Positions 42,609-54,462 of a DNA stretch of 64,000 nt are shown here, piece by piece. Numbering within the stretch: position 1 is the first letter of the stretch; each line of letters begins with the position of its first letter. Position numbers and translations under genes: made by a program. The notes under the pieces were generated by a model. The model was not told the origin of the DNA and did not search any database. It saw nothing but the letters and a program-made list of their open reading frames with translations. The DNA is from Pyrrhosoma nymphula (Eukaryota > Arthropoda > Insecta > Odonata > Coenagrionidae), in contig OY754337.1 in the NCBI GenBank assembly GCA_963573305.1, forward strand, positions 79,993,094 to 80,057,093. The letters run 5' to 3'.

Positions 42609-43399
42609 CTGACATAACTCGAGTTTGATCAGGATAGTGCTTCAAGCACGGCCCTCAGGCGAATTCTCTTTGTTGGCTGCTCAGCGCGGACTCTCTGGCA
42701 GGCGGGCGCTGATTTCGCAATCGCTTCACGAGAGTGTTGGTTGGGGTGTCGCCTCTCGTTGTGCAATGGGAGTCGCTTGTACAGGTGAGCGGGCACCTCC
42801 ACCATGTTTGACGCTGCCTGACTCACGCTGCTAAGCGCGGAGTAATGACATGTAAAACTCTACCCTATCCTTGTGAGTCTAGATATTCTAGTTAGTTTAT
42901 AAGGCGCCTGAGGCACCCATTGAATGATGATGAATATATCGAATACTTTGATTTGTGGCTCCGTCTAACTCGCTTTGCTCACCTTTGAATTTATGAGTGC
43001 ATCACTTTAGAGAGTAACAAATTGCGTGAAAATATTTACAATGGAAGTTACCATTAAGAAAGCACAATATCTAAAAAGATAAGCGAAAACAACTATGAGA
43101 AAAAGAATGAAAAATTCACCACACCAGGGCACCGAACTCCATACCTTCCAGTCCACAATCCACCACTAATCTACCGGTTCCTTGAAGGAATAGGTAGTTC
43201 ACAGATCTTGAATTCGTTTTCGTGACTGTGGTTCCATCTTACAGTCTTACAGAGGCAGTAAGTCAATTATGAGCGTAGTTGTATATACTAATTAAATTTT
43301 GTTACAGCTATTGAAGAAAAACTAAGAAGTACTGGAAATAATAGTGGTTTGGTTGTTAATGTTACTTGTGGAGTGCCCGACAACTTCAGGCGTTTGCGC
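42609..43399. other. No gene recognised; weak tRNA-like trace near 43130-43185
   Basis: 42640-42840 is GC-richer without a recognisable product. On the minus strand 43130-43185 has TTAGTGGTGGATTG and GAGTTCGGTGCC, a degraded tRNA-like pattern. 43220-43250 repeats a fragment (GTGACTGTGGTTCCATCTTA) of SINE family B. Confidence 0.4.
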
Positions 43400-43634
43400 T
43401 GTTGAGGGCTGGTGGGTGGGCATGTAAGGGAAGGACCGTGTGAGAAATGGAAGAATAGTGGAGGGAAACCCGTCAGCATTTGTTTACTCTATGAAGTATG
43501 GAGTGAAGCACTAGGAGCGACCACCACAAAACACTCGAGTAGGAATCTGAATTCCACGGAAAAACCTCCGCAACAGCCAGGATTCGAATCTGGAATGGGA
43601 AGCCAGTACTCTTACCACATCACTAATCTGATCC
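43400..43634 (-). mobile_element. tRNA-derived SINE family C, minus strand
   Basis: On the minus strand TTAGTGATGTGGTAAGAGTA (A-box region), then CAGATTCGAATCCTGG (B box GATTCGAATCC inside a paired T-arm). The downstream extent is uncertain because no second copy is present. Confidence 0.55.
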
Positions 43635-43970
43635 CCTATCAAACTAAAGATAGAAATGCGACTGAAAAAAATAGGAAGAGACTGAGCATGTGGATGTAGC
43701 AAGTTATTGGAGGTGATAGGGAAATAAGAGCACGGAGAATGTAGTTTAAACATGATGAGGGAAGAAAAGGAATTTAGAAATGACGTATCAATTGATAAAA
43801 AGGAGATTGCATAAAGATATCTTTAAGGCAATTGGGCTATCAAGTGTGAGCGATATAATTAAAAGTAACCTATCAAACTACCCTTAGAATACCAGTGGTA
43901 ATGATGTAGGTAATTGCACTTGGGCATAACATCTAATAAATAATTGGTACTTTTCGCTTAAACGTCTTTA
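43635..43970. other. No gene recognised
   Basis: A-rich DNA without features. Confidence 0.5.
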
Positions 43971-44010
43971 GTACTACGAGTTTCAACGTTTTAGCTACAT
44001 CTTAAGTACA
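43971..44010 (-). ncRNA. Degenerate hammerhead-like motif, minus strand
   Basis: CTTAAGA (one change from CTGAAGA), a weak stem, then GAAACTCGTAGTAC, like the motif at 38682. Confidence 0.3.
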
Positions 44011-44827
44011 TAAAATTTCCATTGACAGTACGAAGTAGGTATGTATTAGTTTCATTTTTTTCCCCGGCATTGTGTTCCTCCATATCTTGCCTCATATTGC
44101 ATTGAATCCATTTTCAAAGCTTCTTTTGCGACCAATAATCCCCTTGCCTGCGCTGCTTGCACTTTGACAACACGCAATTCTCTCTTTCATTTCACCCGTA
44201 AACGCAGAACAATTCCTGTTCTCTTAATCTCGGTTTCGATACGTTTCTTTTATCTCCCTCTTCCCTCTATACAAAGAGCTACTTTCACTTCAATCTCTTT
44301 CTTAAAAATCCCATGTTCCTTTCTCACCTTCTTCTTCCATCTACTTCGCCTAGTTACCTCCTGCAGCTTTGCTTTCTTCAGGAGAATTCTTAGCACTTAA
44401 TATTTTGTGTTCTGGTCAAGAAGTCGCGTTTTCCATCCCCATTATCGGTTTGACCTTGCTGAAAGCCTGAAGAGGAACATCTGAGGATCGCTAATACTAA
44501 GATTATCAGAAGCATCGGAGGGGAAATTAGAATGTATTCTGCACCCTCTTTATCCATGTTGGAAAGTCCGTGAAAAATGAACAAACAATTGTAAGGTGGT
44601 GTAATAAGTGAAAAATATTTGAAGAGTGTAATAAGCCATTGAAGATGCATGAACTATTAAAAAATTTAGAATAAACTAGCAGACCTTCTGCCTACTTTGC
44701 AGGCAGCCACTATATGATTAAGATTGACTCGCTCTGGAAAAGTGAACCCGGGAGTCCCGAAAAACAGTAAAAACTTTTAATGGTTGGTCATCGTGGGCAG
44801 GCATGGTTTTCACCAAAGCTGGATCAA
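44011..44827. other. No gene recognised
   Basis: 44160-44400 is pyrimidine-rich with a chance frame on the plus strand; no domain. Confidence 0.45.
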
Positions 44828-44937
44828 CTATATTTTTATCGGCCACCCTCTTGGCATATATAGATATATATCTTCCTGAAGAATCACTCGAGTGATAAAT
44901 ATAAAATATGCCAAGAGGTTGGTCGATAAAAATATAG
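44828..44937. repeat. Inverted repeat, 32-bp arms
   Basis: CTATATTTTTATCGGCCACC (44828) through TCTTGGCATAT is mirrored by ATATGCCAAGAGGTTGGTCG ending ATATAG at 44937, with three mismatches. Confidence 0.85.
44876..44902 (+). ncRNA. Hammerhead-like first box with perfect stem II palindrome
   Basis: CTGAAGA is directly followed by the 14-base palindrome ATCACTCGAGTGAT, then AAATAT where GAAA is expected; loss of the G would abolish the core. Confidence 0.4.
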
Positions 44938-44962
44938 AAACAAGCGAAAGACACAAATTAAA

Positions 44963-45003
44963 ACTTTCAATATTTCGGTGATTCGGCATCCACCTTTCTC
45001 AAG
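44963..45003 (-). ncRNA. Hammerhead-like motif, minus strand
   Basis: CTTGAGAAA, stem II GGTG with CACC around GATGCCGAAT, then GAAATATTGAAAG. The first box is altered (CTTGAGA). It lies 26 bases from the inverted repeat at 44828-44937. Confidence 0.4.
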
Positions 45004-46226
45004 ATAAGGAGTATTCCTTAGTAACTTTCCAAGTAAGTCGAAAAAAATTCTTGGACCACATTTTACTTAATTTAAATCTGATCATACAGTGAAAATCAGC
45101 ATGCATGCAGTAAAGTGGTGATGATGATGCAAGAATTATATTTTAAAATGTTCGCCTAAATTAAAGTATTTTCATGACTTAGATTTTCGGCGTGGAATTC
45201 GAAATTGAAGCGAAAATCATATCTAAATCCGCTTTTGTTTTTACTCGGCATGACACCTTGATATTTGTAAAATACCATTATAATGATATGAAACGTATTA
45301 TTTCGTGTTTAGAAGATAATCTGTACGTACGTATGCCATCGAATTATTACGAAATATGTATGTCATGTGCCTTCAGGCTGCGTGTTGAATTAGCATTGAA
45401 TTGTCAAGGAACCAAATCGGTTTACATGCAGTTTTTTTCACTTTTATGCATATACATTACTAATGAGAACGCGTATGCAATGCTTCACGCAAACTTGTAC
45501 GTAAACAGAAAACGCTCCAACGACCTTAATTATGTCAGCGAAGATTGTCTTGGGTCGCGTCGTGGTGTTGCTTTGGGAAAGGCGCGCGGCGCTCAATTTG
45601 GCAACAGGGCGAGAGGTGCGGTAATGAGGACGCGGAATGGCAATATATGGGTTAGACGGGTGGCCCACCCCTTCCCGCGCCTTTCCCCACACCCCCTCCA
45701 CCCCCTCCACCGGGTACTAATCTCCCCCACTTCATTATCACGTATCGTCACAGCACTGCCCCCAACCCCCAGCTTCACCCTATGACTTTTCCCACGCCCG
45801 TATAACCTTGACCTCAAACATCTACCCCACTACTTTTTCATTCGCTTCCGTTTTAGTATTCATTAAACATGATTACAATTCCGGTAGTTACTGCGTCTGC
45901 TACGGAGGGCGGGTTCATCCATCGTCAGGCTATGACCATTGAGGACACATGCTTCCCGACCGAATTCGGTGTGGAATTGCGTGTGCGAATATTTTCGCGG
46001 AATTTCCGTTTTTTTCCCCATCCTGAGCATGATAGAAGGTCGGGATGGGATTAAACTCCGGTGGAAAATGTCTACGATCAGTCAGTGACCTCCCTAACTC
46101 CTCAAGGGTGAACTGCCGTAGAATAACGTTTCCTGGGTGGCAGAAGCAAAATCTCGTCTGTTGCCGAAGTGAAAAACGCTAATGATTGGAAATTAACTTC
46201 GCTTCGTTTCAGACCCAATTGTGTTA
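45004..46226. other. No gene recognised; GC-rich block at 45540-45790
   Basis: The frame 45192-45785 (197 codons) runs from A+T-rich DNA into a C-rich block and has no domain, so I treat it as chance. The block itself (GGCGCGCGGCGC, then C-rich) may be regulatory. Confidence 0.35.
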
Positions 46227-46430
46227 AGCCGTGTTTACACAATGCATTTACCCGCGCAAGTACGTGGCTGGACAGATGCGTGAACACATTCACCAAATTA
46301 GAACAGGGGCTATTTTCTGTCCACGCATTCACGCATTTGCGCAATTTTGAGTGTTTATACGGTGAAATTTTGATGGTGATTGTGTTCACGCATCTACCCG
46401 CGCTGGTAAATGCATCGTGTAAACACGGCT
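46227..46430. mobile_element. Short MITE with AGCCGTGTTTACAC termini
   Basis: Left AGCCGTGTTTACACAATGCA, right complement AGCCGTGTTTACACGATGCA; arms continue (TTTACC, CGCGC, AGATGCGTGAACACA) for about 60 bp with an indel. 204 bp in total, non-coding. Confidence 0.75.
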
Positions 46431-48054
46431 TTACATTATGCCACCAATTGGTTGCTATTGCTGAACCTTTTTCACAATTTCATCAGAAATTGGTGATACA
46501 AATTATTTCTGTTTCAGTTCTGCGTTTTCTTACTCATAGAGTCCACCAAGGTATACACGGAATGAGAGTAGATGTATTTGCCCTTCTTATCAAGGTTGCA
46601 AACAGAATAATTAGGATCATCTGGTAATGCTGCATGACATAATGGAGGCATTATTGCATCATATAGATTCTAACAATCGCATCGCTGTAAATTGTTTGTC
46701 AGCTTCAAGATTATAAATTATACCTCTTGCCATAAAATATAAAATGTTTCGTAGAATTAATTTAGTCCCTCATAATAAATTGCGTACCGGCATTACTTTG
46801 GTAACTAACTTGTACATGATTATGATTCTCATATTTATTTTCATTCTCACCTGCCCAAAAACTATGTAGGAATTCAGAGATACAAATTGATTGTCTTTGG
46901 CAATTCGAATCATGAATGCTTATGTCTTTGAAATGTTTTATCCAAATAATTCAAGCTGAAGTATAGTGTACTTTGAAATAACTAAAAACTTTTTCATATT
47001 TTACTTTTACGATATTTATGACAAAGTAAAAAAAGATGCTCTCATGGTTTCCATGCCATCTGACAATTTCTATGAGTTTCAACATTTTCAAGTACAAAAA
47101 CATTATTACTATTGAATTGTCAATTCTATTGAATTCTATATTCAGTGGTATGAGTGAAGGTTAGCAATGAAGGAATAGTTTCGATGTACAGACAAGGGAA
47201 TGGCTGCAGCAAACGTACATGTAGCAATAAATTTAACACAACTATTTGCATTTATATATAATGCTTGATTGAAGTAAATTTGTGTTAATTGGCGGAAACA
47301 CCTATCGATTTTCATTCATGCGTACATTATCACAAACACGCTATGGTTTTTTTCATTCACGAGGATAATATCGGCAGAGAAATATATACTTTCCATTCCT
47401 GAATGTTTGTTCAGCCAGGTTTCATAGCCCCTTGGTTATTCCTTATCTCCTCTGGTAGTACGATTAGTAGAACAGATAACTCGCACTCATCTCTCGTTAT
47501 ACAGTAGAGATACTAGGGTCTCGCGATAGGAAAGGACAACAATCGTGTCCAGTTAAGGGGGAAAGTGTTTCCATGTAAATTGATTGCTTTTTCAGATGTC
47601 GGCAATATTCCCAAATTAGTAAGCACCTATTACATTACATATAACGTAAATATATCCCGTTTAATTTTGCCATTACGAAGGTTCTTTTAAATTTGCACTT
47701 CTTTGCAGTTTTCAGAATTCCTTAAAAGTTTTTAGCTGGTATGAATCTTCAGGAAAAATATCATGGGTGCCTTTAAGCGGGAACACAGGTTGCATCGTGA
47801 AAAAAACATTGCGTTTTCTGAGAATATTCCGTTCTTATTGGTCATGTTTAACTTTAATGAATATGTTCCAGATACTGTATTATTTTCCGGGTGAATTCGT
47901 TGGGCAGGTTAGAAGGATTTTAGGCTGCGTATGCGATTTGGCTTATGAGTTATAAATGTTTTTATTTGGAGAGGTTACCGGCCTGTCGTATAACCCCCAA
48001 CTTAGAGGACCAGGGGCTACTGTTAGTTTGTCCCCAACCCTTTGACCAGCCTGG
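46431..48054. other. No gene recognised
   Basis: A+T-rich. An acceptor-like CTTCTTTGCAG at about 47698-47708 is not followed by recognisable coding sequence. Confidence 0.45.
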
Positions 48055-48102
48055 ATTGGGTGGCCCTACCAGGAGCTTTAATTCCTGGTGGGGCCATCCA
48101 AT
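48055..48102. repeat. Hairpin, ~20-bp stem
   Basis: ATTGGGTGGCCCTACCAGGA pairs with TTCCTGGTGGGGCCATCCAA apart from two G-T-type mismatches. Confidence 0.8.
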
Positions 48103-48107
48103 GCAGA

Positions 48108-48740
48108 GAAGATAAATTGCAAATGGCAGTTCACAAATAGCAACTGAGTAACATGTATAAACATAAAATCTCAAAAGCTAAAACTAAAACTATGGCATTC
48201 TCAGGCTGCAACCCGATAAGACCAAACATTGTAATGGAAAACCAAGTACTAGAACAGGTATCACATTTTCAATATTTAGGATGTGATATAATGTACAAGA
48301 ATAAAGATATCACGAATAAAATTAATGTATTCCAGAGGATATGTTGTACAATAAGAAGATCTTTAAAATGTAAAAAAAGGAAAGAAACCAAGATAACATT
48401 AAATAAAGTGATGGTAGTTCCTACTGAGTTGTATGGGTCAGAATGTTGGTCAACAAAACAAAAGGAACTAAAACAAATAGAATCAACATAAATGAAATTT
48501 CTTCGAGCAGGTGACGGGTGTACAAGGATAGATAAAGTAAAAGGAATACATCTATGAGAGAGGAACTAGGTGTCCAGCCGATATTGGAAAATTTGTAGAA
48601 TTAAAAAAAATAGGTAGAAAGAGCATGTATTACGAATGCATAAGGAAAGATATCCTAAGCAAGCTTTGAAATATAAGATAAGAAGCGTCGGAAGACAAAG
48701 GATGAGATAGTAGAAGTGGAGCTGGAACAGGCTTAAAGCC
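48108..48740 (+). pseudogene. RTE-like LINE reverse transcriptase, C-terminal part
   Basis: The frame reads EDKLQMAVHK, a stop, QLSNMYKHKISKAKTKTMAF (the 'LQxxLxxLxxxxxxxxLKISxxKTKxMxF' block just after the catalytic YxDD), HFQYLGCDIM ('FxYLGxxI'), TELYGSECWSTKQKE ('xLLYGSExW'), a stop, then MKFLRAGDGCTRIDKV ('MRxLRxxxGxTRxDxxRN'). Further traces (REELGVQPIL, GRKSMYYECIRK, GRQRMR) follow in other frames. The order matches RTE/BovB-like LINEs. Several stops and at least one frameshift make it dead. It begins immediately after the hairpin at 48055-48102; the YxDD box is missing. Confidence 0.85.
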
Positions 48741-50299
48741 TAAACCTGGAAGGAACGAAGAAGAAGATGTGTGATGGCACATATGAACACGCTAGCCGAC
48801 CTTACTTCCTGTGCCCATGCACTGCTTGACAGTAGTCAGTGTTCTCAGTCTTACCCGTTATCAAAGAACAGTCCATGTTCCGTCGTGAAATACATTATTG
48901 CCGGTATCGGGGTGAGAGGAGACCGTTAGCGAGTCTGCAATGGGTGACTTACTTCTTGTCATAATCCACGTTCTGGTGATAGTGGTGCACGAAATCAATT
49001 CCATATCGTATTTATACTTACAAAGACTATCGCTTATGATATACTCAAGTATATTGTAGCTCATTTCTTTCATGATTTAATTGAGGATAGTTTTTTCTCT
49101 AGAGTCCTATATCCTGTGTTTTTATGCATTATTGAGTGAATGTTGCAGGTATTCATATGGATTAAGATGTGAGTACGTATTAAAAGTAGTGAACCATCTA
49201 TAAGATGCATTTTACCTTTTAAATAGTAAATTAAAAGTGAAAAACTGAGTGTTTTCTGAGGTATTACATCAGTATACCTTAAAATCTTATTCTTACATAC
49301 CCCCTGATTTTCCAACATAATGCTTCAGCATATATTCAACAGTGTATGTATTTTGTGTCTCCCGTAATTAATGGAAATAAATTGCGCTCCCGTTTGAATA
49401 TCGCTAGCCAGGAAGATTTATTGGAAAATTTCTCCCACGGCAACCTTGTTTTGGCGAGAGACCTTATATCCCTTTAATTGCTTTCACTAAATTTTCATTT
49501 AAGGACGAGTCAAAAGATTATTGGACAAAATATATCATGTCACCATGAGCTAATTCTCTGGAAGGACGGTGATTAAGTACCAGGGGCTTTTTGTTCCCAT
49601 TGGCACTCTTCCTGGAAAGGTGTTTACATTTATTTTTTTGAGATGAGATTCTTCGATTGATTAATACCAATATTCGAGCAGGGAATTCGGTTAAAGGAAA
49701 TACAGAGAGTGATGGGTTTCCAAGAAAAACCAGATATCACAAAATAAACTGAGGATTGCTTCTCTCATTCTGAACCCATTGCAATGGGTAGAAAACATTC
49801 CATAGCTCATAGATCGAGCCAAAATGGCTTAACCGATAGCTTGCTGTATGTATCATTGTCTATTACACCCCTGTTATATCATTCTTTATGACGATAATGG
49901 GAGGTTTTCCATAAAACCGAGGAAAGAGAAAAATTTAATCTAACTATTCTATACTCTGTAGTATTTTACGAGCGAATGTGATCGTTTCCTTAAGACGTTT
50001 ATTTGATGGAGACTGAGACCGTCACCAGATTATGAAAATTCCATGAGTTTACTTGGGCTGTGGGTAAATTCATATTTCAAGTTTAGCCAGAATTTATGAA
50101 TGGCCCTTCATCTTGTAGCATAATTTTTTATTCATGAAGGTTTAGGGAGTGCAAACCGCTCTAAGCTTCTCTTTTGTGTTTTTCTGTGGTGAAGAAAGTT
50201 GTTATTCAACGTTTTATTCGCATTGTTTTAAATGTGAAGGATCAAAATTATGCTAATATTTCCGGTTTTGAAGTTAGAACTGTCGAAAATAAGTCACGT
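48741..50299. other. No gene recognised
   Basis: A+T-rich; short frames at 48861, 49070 (minus) and 50174 (plus) have no motif. Confidence 0.45.
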
Positions 50300-52213
50300 C
50301 CCAGTGAGCAAAAGTTAGTGCAAAGTATATGCAAAGTATGTTCTCAAATGCACTACCTTTAGTGCAAAGTACATTCTCAAAGTATATGCAAAGAACATGC
50401 TCGGTGGTGCACATAGACAGTGCATAGTACATGCTGGTGCACTAGTGAAAAGAATATGCAAAGAATGTTCTGACCTGCACTAAGTCATTTCCGAATGTTC
50501 TTTTAATGTTCTTTAAAGACTAACTATAGACTATCTAAAGTTAGTGTTTACTATGTGCTGCAGAGCATATGCATGTCTGCACATTCTAAGAAGCAACTTT
50601 GCATGTTCCTAAACTGGGTGCTACAGAGAAAGTAATACACCTGATGTATCAAGAAAATTAGCTGTTTATTTAAACTAATGAACTAAATTATTTACAAATC
50701 TTAAGGAAAACTAACAAAATAAAAAAATTCTTAAAGAGTTCAACTTGCAAATAAGGTTGCGTTTCAAAACTCCTGAAACAAATTCAATGGTATTCAATCA
50801 TATATATTACAAACAAGACAATAAGCGTAGAAATTAGGATTATTTTCCACTCATCGACTAAAAAAGGATTCAATCTCATTTAAAAATTATACAATATAAA
50901 ACGGGAACAAGACAATAATCCTCTGCACAATGGAACACAACACTTATTCACCATGATGGAACACTAATGATTGTGTAAATATAAATAAACACAGTAAACT
51001 CCACTCTAATCACAATATCTCGCTCTTCACTCACTCGCTCAACACCAACAACTTTCGTTCATGCAGTAAGACTGAACCAGAGTTAGGGTGTTACGGGCAC
51101 GTTGAAACCTTTCAAGCCGATGGTGACACAAGGGTTCGCCGGGAGACGGAGTGGACTAGGGAGAGGCCACATGGCGGCGAGCAAGGAAACACAAAACTTC
51201 TTGTTGAGCACAGGAAAGTCACAGAAATATGACGATGGATTGTAGTGGAAGGGGGAGGGGGTTCACAAGTATAAAACAGAATAAAACTGGCAGAATACCG
51301 CGTTTGCACCAACAAAAAACACAAAAGAAGCGGGACGATAAGCACACTTGTGACTGTGGCGGCGGCCATCTTGCCGAGCATGAGTATCTCGGTGGTCACG
51401 GCTACGGGGGCTACACGGGAGTGGCGCACGGACGAAATAAGTGAATTGCCAACCCTCAGAAGAGAGGGCCGCCTAGAAATGCTCGAAAGTATCGTGGCTT
51501 GCGATGGGATTTTGCGGTTAAATATTCACCATAATAAGCCGTGACGAGCAGTGTTTTTCAAATTTACTCTTTTCCAGCTTTCTGACTTATATTCGGCTGA
51601 CGGAAGATTTCGGAATGTTGGCATGACGTCCTGCAATCGTCATTCCTTTCTAAATACGAGTGATGACCGTCCGAAGCATCCAAACGTCAAAGTAAATTTT
51701 CTTTTTCAAAGTATCAGTTTATTACAAACTTTTGCAGAATTATTCGTCAAAATTTCTACTCTACAATAAACTCAAAATAAATAATATTTGTTTTCACGAA
51801 CAAAAAAAAGCCTGTAATTTTGGTTGTGGATAGAGACTTTAGTTTAAGTAGCCTAAAGAGAGCAACTTTGTTCAACTTGTTAGCGAGAATGTTCGGTGCA
51901 GACTGTCCTTTTAATATTGTACGTGGCATATTTTCTGCACTAGTGCAAAACCTTACATTTATTGCATGTGTAAAGAATGTGTACAGGAGCACATATGCAT
52001 AGTCCGTGCTCTGGAGACTATCTTTTTCCTATTCGTAATTACACATGTGTATTTTTGCACATTCTTTGCACATACTTTAGATATTCTAGAAAACATTAGT
52101 GTTTTTAAGAACATTCTTTTCACATGAAAAACATATTTGTTTTGAGATAGTGCACAACGACACTAACTTTGACTTAGTGCAAAATTAATTCTGCACAAAC
52201 TTTGCTCACTGGG
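50300..52213. mobile_element. 1.9-kb TIR element with repeated TGCAAAG/GTGCA motifs
   Basis: The left end CCCAGTGAGCAAAAGTTAGT and the right end's complement CCCAGTGAGCAAAGTTTGTG are near-identical inverted repeats. Both ends (about 350 bp each) are packed with TGCAAAGTA, GTGCA, GCATATGC and ACATTCT motifs on both strands, a probable transposase-binding array. The centre (51060-51520) is GC-richer, with open frames of 60-105 codons that match no transposase. Non-autonomous; no clear target duplication; superfamily not assigned. Confidence 0.75.
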
Positions 52214-52295
52214 GTACATTAAAAAAACGCTTGGATCAGAAATTGTTGAAATAATCACTAAGGCGTTGATCAAATGTGATAATATTTTCAAGACA

Positions 52296-54462
52296 TCTTT
52301 ATATATATAAAAGTCAATGTATGTATGTATGTATGTATGTATGTATGTATGTATGTATGTTCCACATCTCCTCCTAAACCACAGGACCGATTTTGATGAA
52401 ATTTGGAACACATGTTTGTTACTGGTAGACAACAAACACTGTAGGGTTCAATTAACCGAAACCCTATTTTTTCAGGGTTAAGGGTGTGATCCTTACTAAT
52501 ATGTATAAAAATGTAATGGTCTCTTTCTGTCTGTTGCTCCATCACGCAAAAACTACTGGACCGATTGAGCTGAAATTTGGCATGTAGATAGAATAAATAT
52601 CTGGTTGTATCATATGCTATATTAAAAAGATCTAAGGGCCCCCAAAGGCCCCCGAAGGTCCCCCCTGGTGGTCCATGCTATGCATTGTGTTCGGTGCAGT
52701 GGTTTCATTTTTTGCTTTTTAAAAGTACATTCACTCAAGATATAGGGCTGGAATTTTTTTTATCGGATGGCTAAATCAATATAATTTTTAATTTTATCAA
52801 TCGGTTTTCTTCTACGCTCCGTATTTGTCTGAAATTCATGTTTTCAGTTGAAAAATCTCACATTTTCCCTGAAATCAACAATACATATTTCCTTGACAAC
52901 CAGAGATTTCATTTTCATAGAATATTCACGCCTCTAGCATTTTAATATCACGCTTTCCTGCAGGCCCATGATAGTACGTAGAAACAAAATCCGTATAAGA
53001 AGATCCTGGAGTCCCAAGGCCCCCATGATAGATTGCTTCGGGGGGTAATCGTTAAATTCAATGCATATTTAACAAGTATACTCTTCAACGTCTACTCTCC
53101 AAGTAGCTCTCAAAGGGGCATATATATGGGAGAACACTTACGTAGTAAACGTTACACATAAAGGAATTAATAGACTACACACTTAAAAGAATATATACGT
53201 GCAGCAAATATCAATAGTAATAATGCCTCTGTTGCTACAACAAACACGGCGTTGTTTATTATCGTTTAGTACTCAGGTGTATTACACATAGGGAAACCGT
53301 CTGCCTCTCATTACGATCGCGAACTGTTTTTAGACCAATTCCCATATCAGTAACGTCACGAATTATTTATACGTTTAAAAGTGTTAATGTGCAGTTAACT
53401 TAGGTACATTCACTCAATCATCGAGATGATTATTCTAGACTCTCACTTTCCGCTATGTTTCCGTTCCTTGGACTTAAAAATATATCCATCAACATGCCTA
53501 ATAGAAAAAAGAGTAACCTTTCGAAAAAATCTTTTAAGACAAAATGAATGTCTTATTTGCGAGAAAATGAACCCTTGAAAGAAAAACGACAAAGGTTAGA
53601 TTTGGATGGTCAAAAACATGCCCACCAGCGATCTCATGAGATTCTCCCCGTGGTGTTTCTCGGGTTACGCTAAGATCCGCACAAATTTCATCCTTACCTA
53701 ATACAGACGGGTAACCAGCTCTAAATCTGGTTCAAATACAGACCCATCTTTTTCAAACCTTCAATCTGCTTTAAGATGGCGGAAATTATAATTACGTCAC
53801 TACATACTTCTTATCCGAAATAAGAACGAAAATTCTGCGCAATTAACGACATCTGTGCATGAAAATCGACAAGTGCACTAAGGAATCACCATACATGTTT
53901 TATTTAGCAACCGAAACCAATGATTATGGCTATGCCGAAGGCGCAGTCCCATTGATGGAGGATTCATAGGTCAAATAAACATGGCTTCTGCTGCCATTAC
54001 TCCTCTTGACGTGTCAACCGCTGGATTGTACTCTACTGTCCAATCCTGATTAAGATAATCAACGCACATATCAACGTTGAATAGTTGAATTAAGTCATGG
54101 AATGCAAATATATGTATGTATACAAGGGAAGCGATCAAGCTGTTAATCACTCAGAAGACAGCTCAAGAGGACCGGAGGGACGAGGTGACCATCTATCAAC
54201 CGTTGCTATTTAAGTAGTAATGAGTCTGCGAGGCCGATTTTTGGGTTTCCCGTGCATGAAAGTGAACCAATAGTCACTCATCTCTCCGTGAACCTGGGAA
54301 ACTGTCAGTGTGTCTACTACAACGAACACAACATACAAGATAGGTTACGAACTCCTCAAATGACCACGCATACTGTTTTTCTTCGGGCTTTGTGGTTTTA
54401 TTATAAAAAATAAGTTTAATGTTTTTCACACCCGTTGAATTTCAACGGGTATCTTCCGCTCG
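52296..54462 (+). mobile_element. Helitron region with two stacked 5' ends
   Basis: The outer 5' end is TCTTTATATATATAAAAGTC after A, followed by (TATG)n and CCGATTTTGATGAAATTTGG. A second 5' end, TCCTTACTAATATGTATAAA after A, lies at 52490 with its own CCGATTGAGCTGAAATTTGG. The 3' end is a hairpin ACCCGTTGAATTTCAACGGG (54430) and, nine bases later, CTCG followed by T, close to the CTRR|T rule. The body at 52622-52920 is shared with the Helitron at 5388. No Rep or helicase coding. Confidence 0.6.
52317..52361. repeat. (TATG)n microsatellite
   Basis: About ten uninterrupted copies within the Helitron head. Confidence 0.95.

Noticed and set aside
42765..42800. Second ratchet-like junction TACAG|GTGAGC
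   Set aside because: No pyrimidine tract or branch point upstream.
45192..45785. 197-codon plus-strand frame
   Set aside because: Starts in A+T-rich DNA and ends in a C-rich block with abrupt composition change; no domain, no splice logic.
50280..52215. CRISPR-like array of TGCAAAG repeats
   Set aside because: Repeats are short, irregular and on both strands inside a TIR element of a eukaryotic genome.
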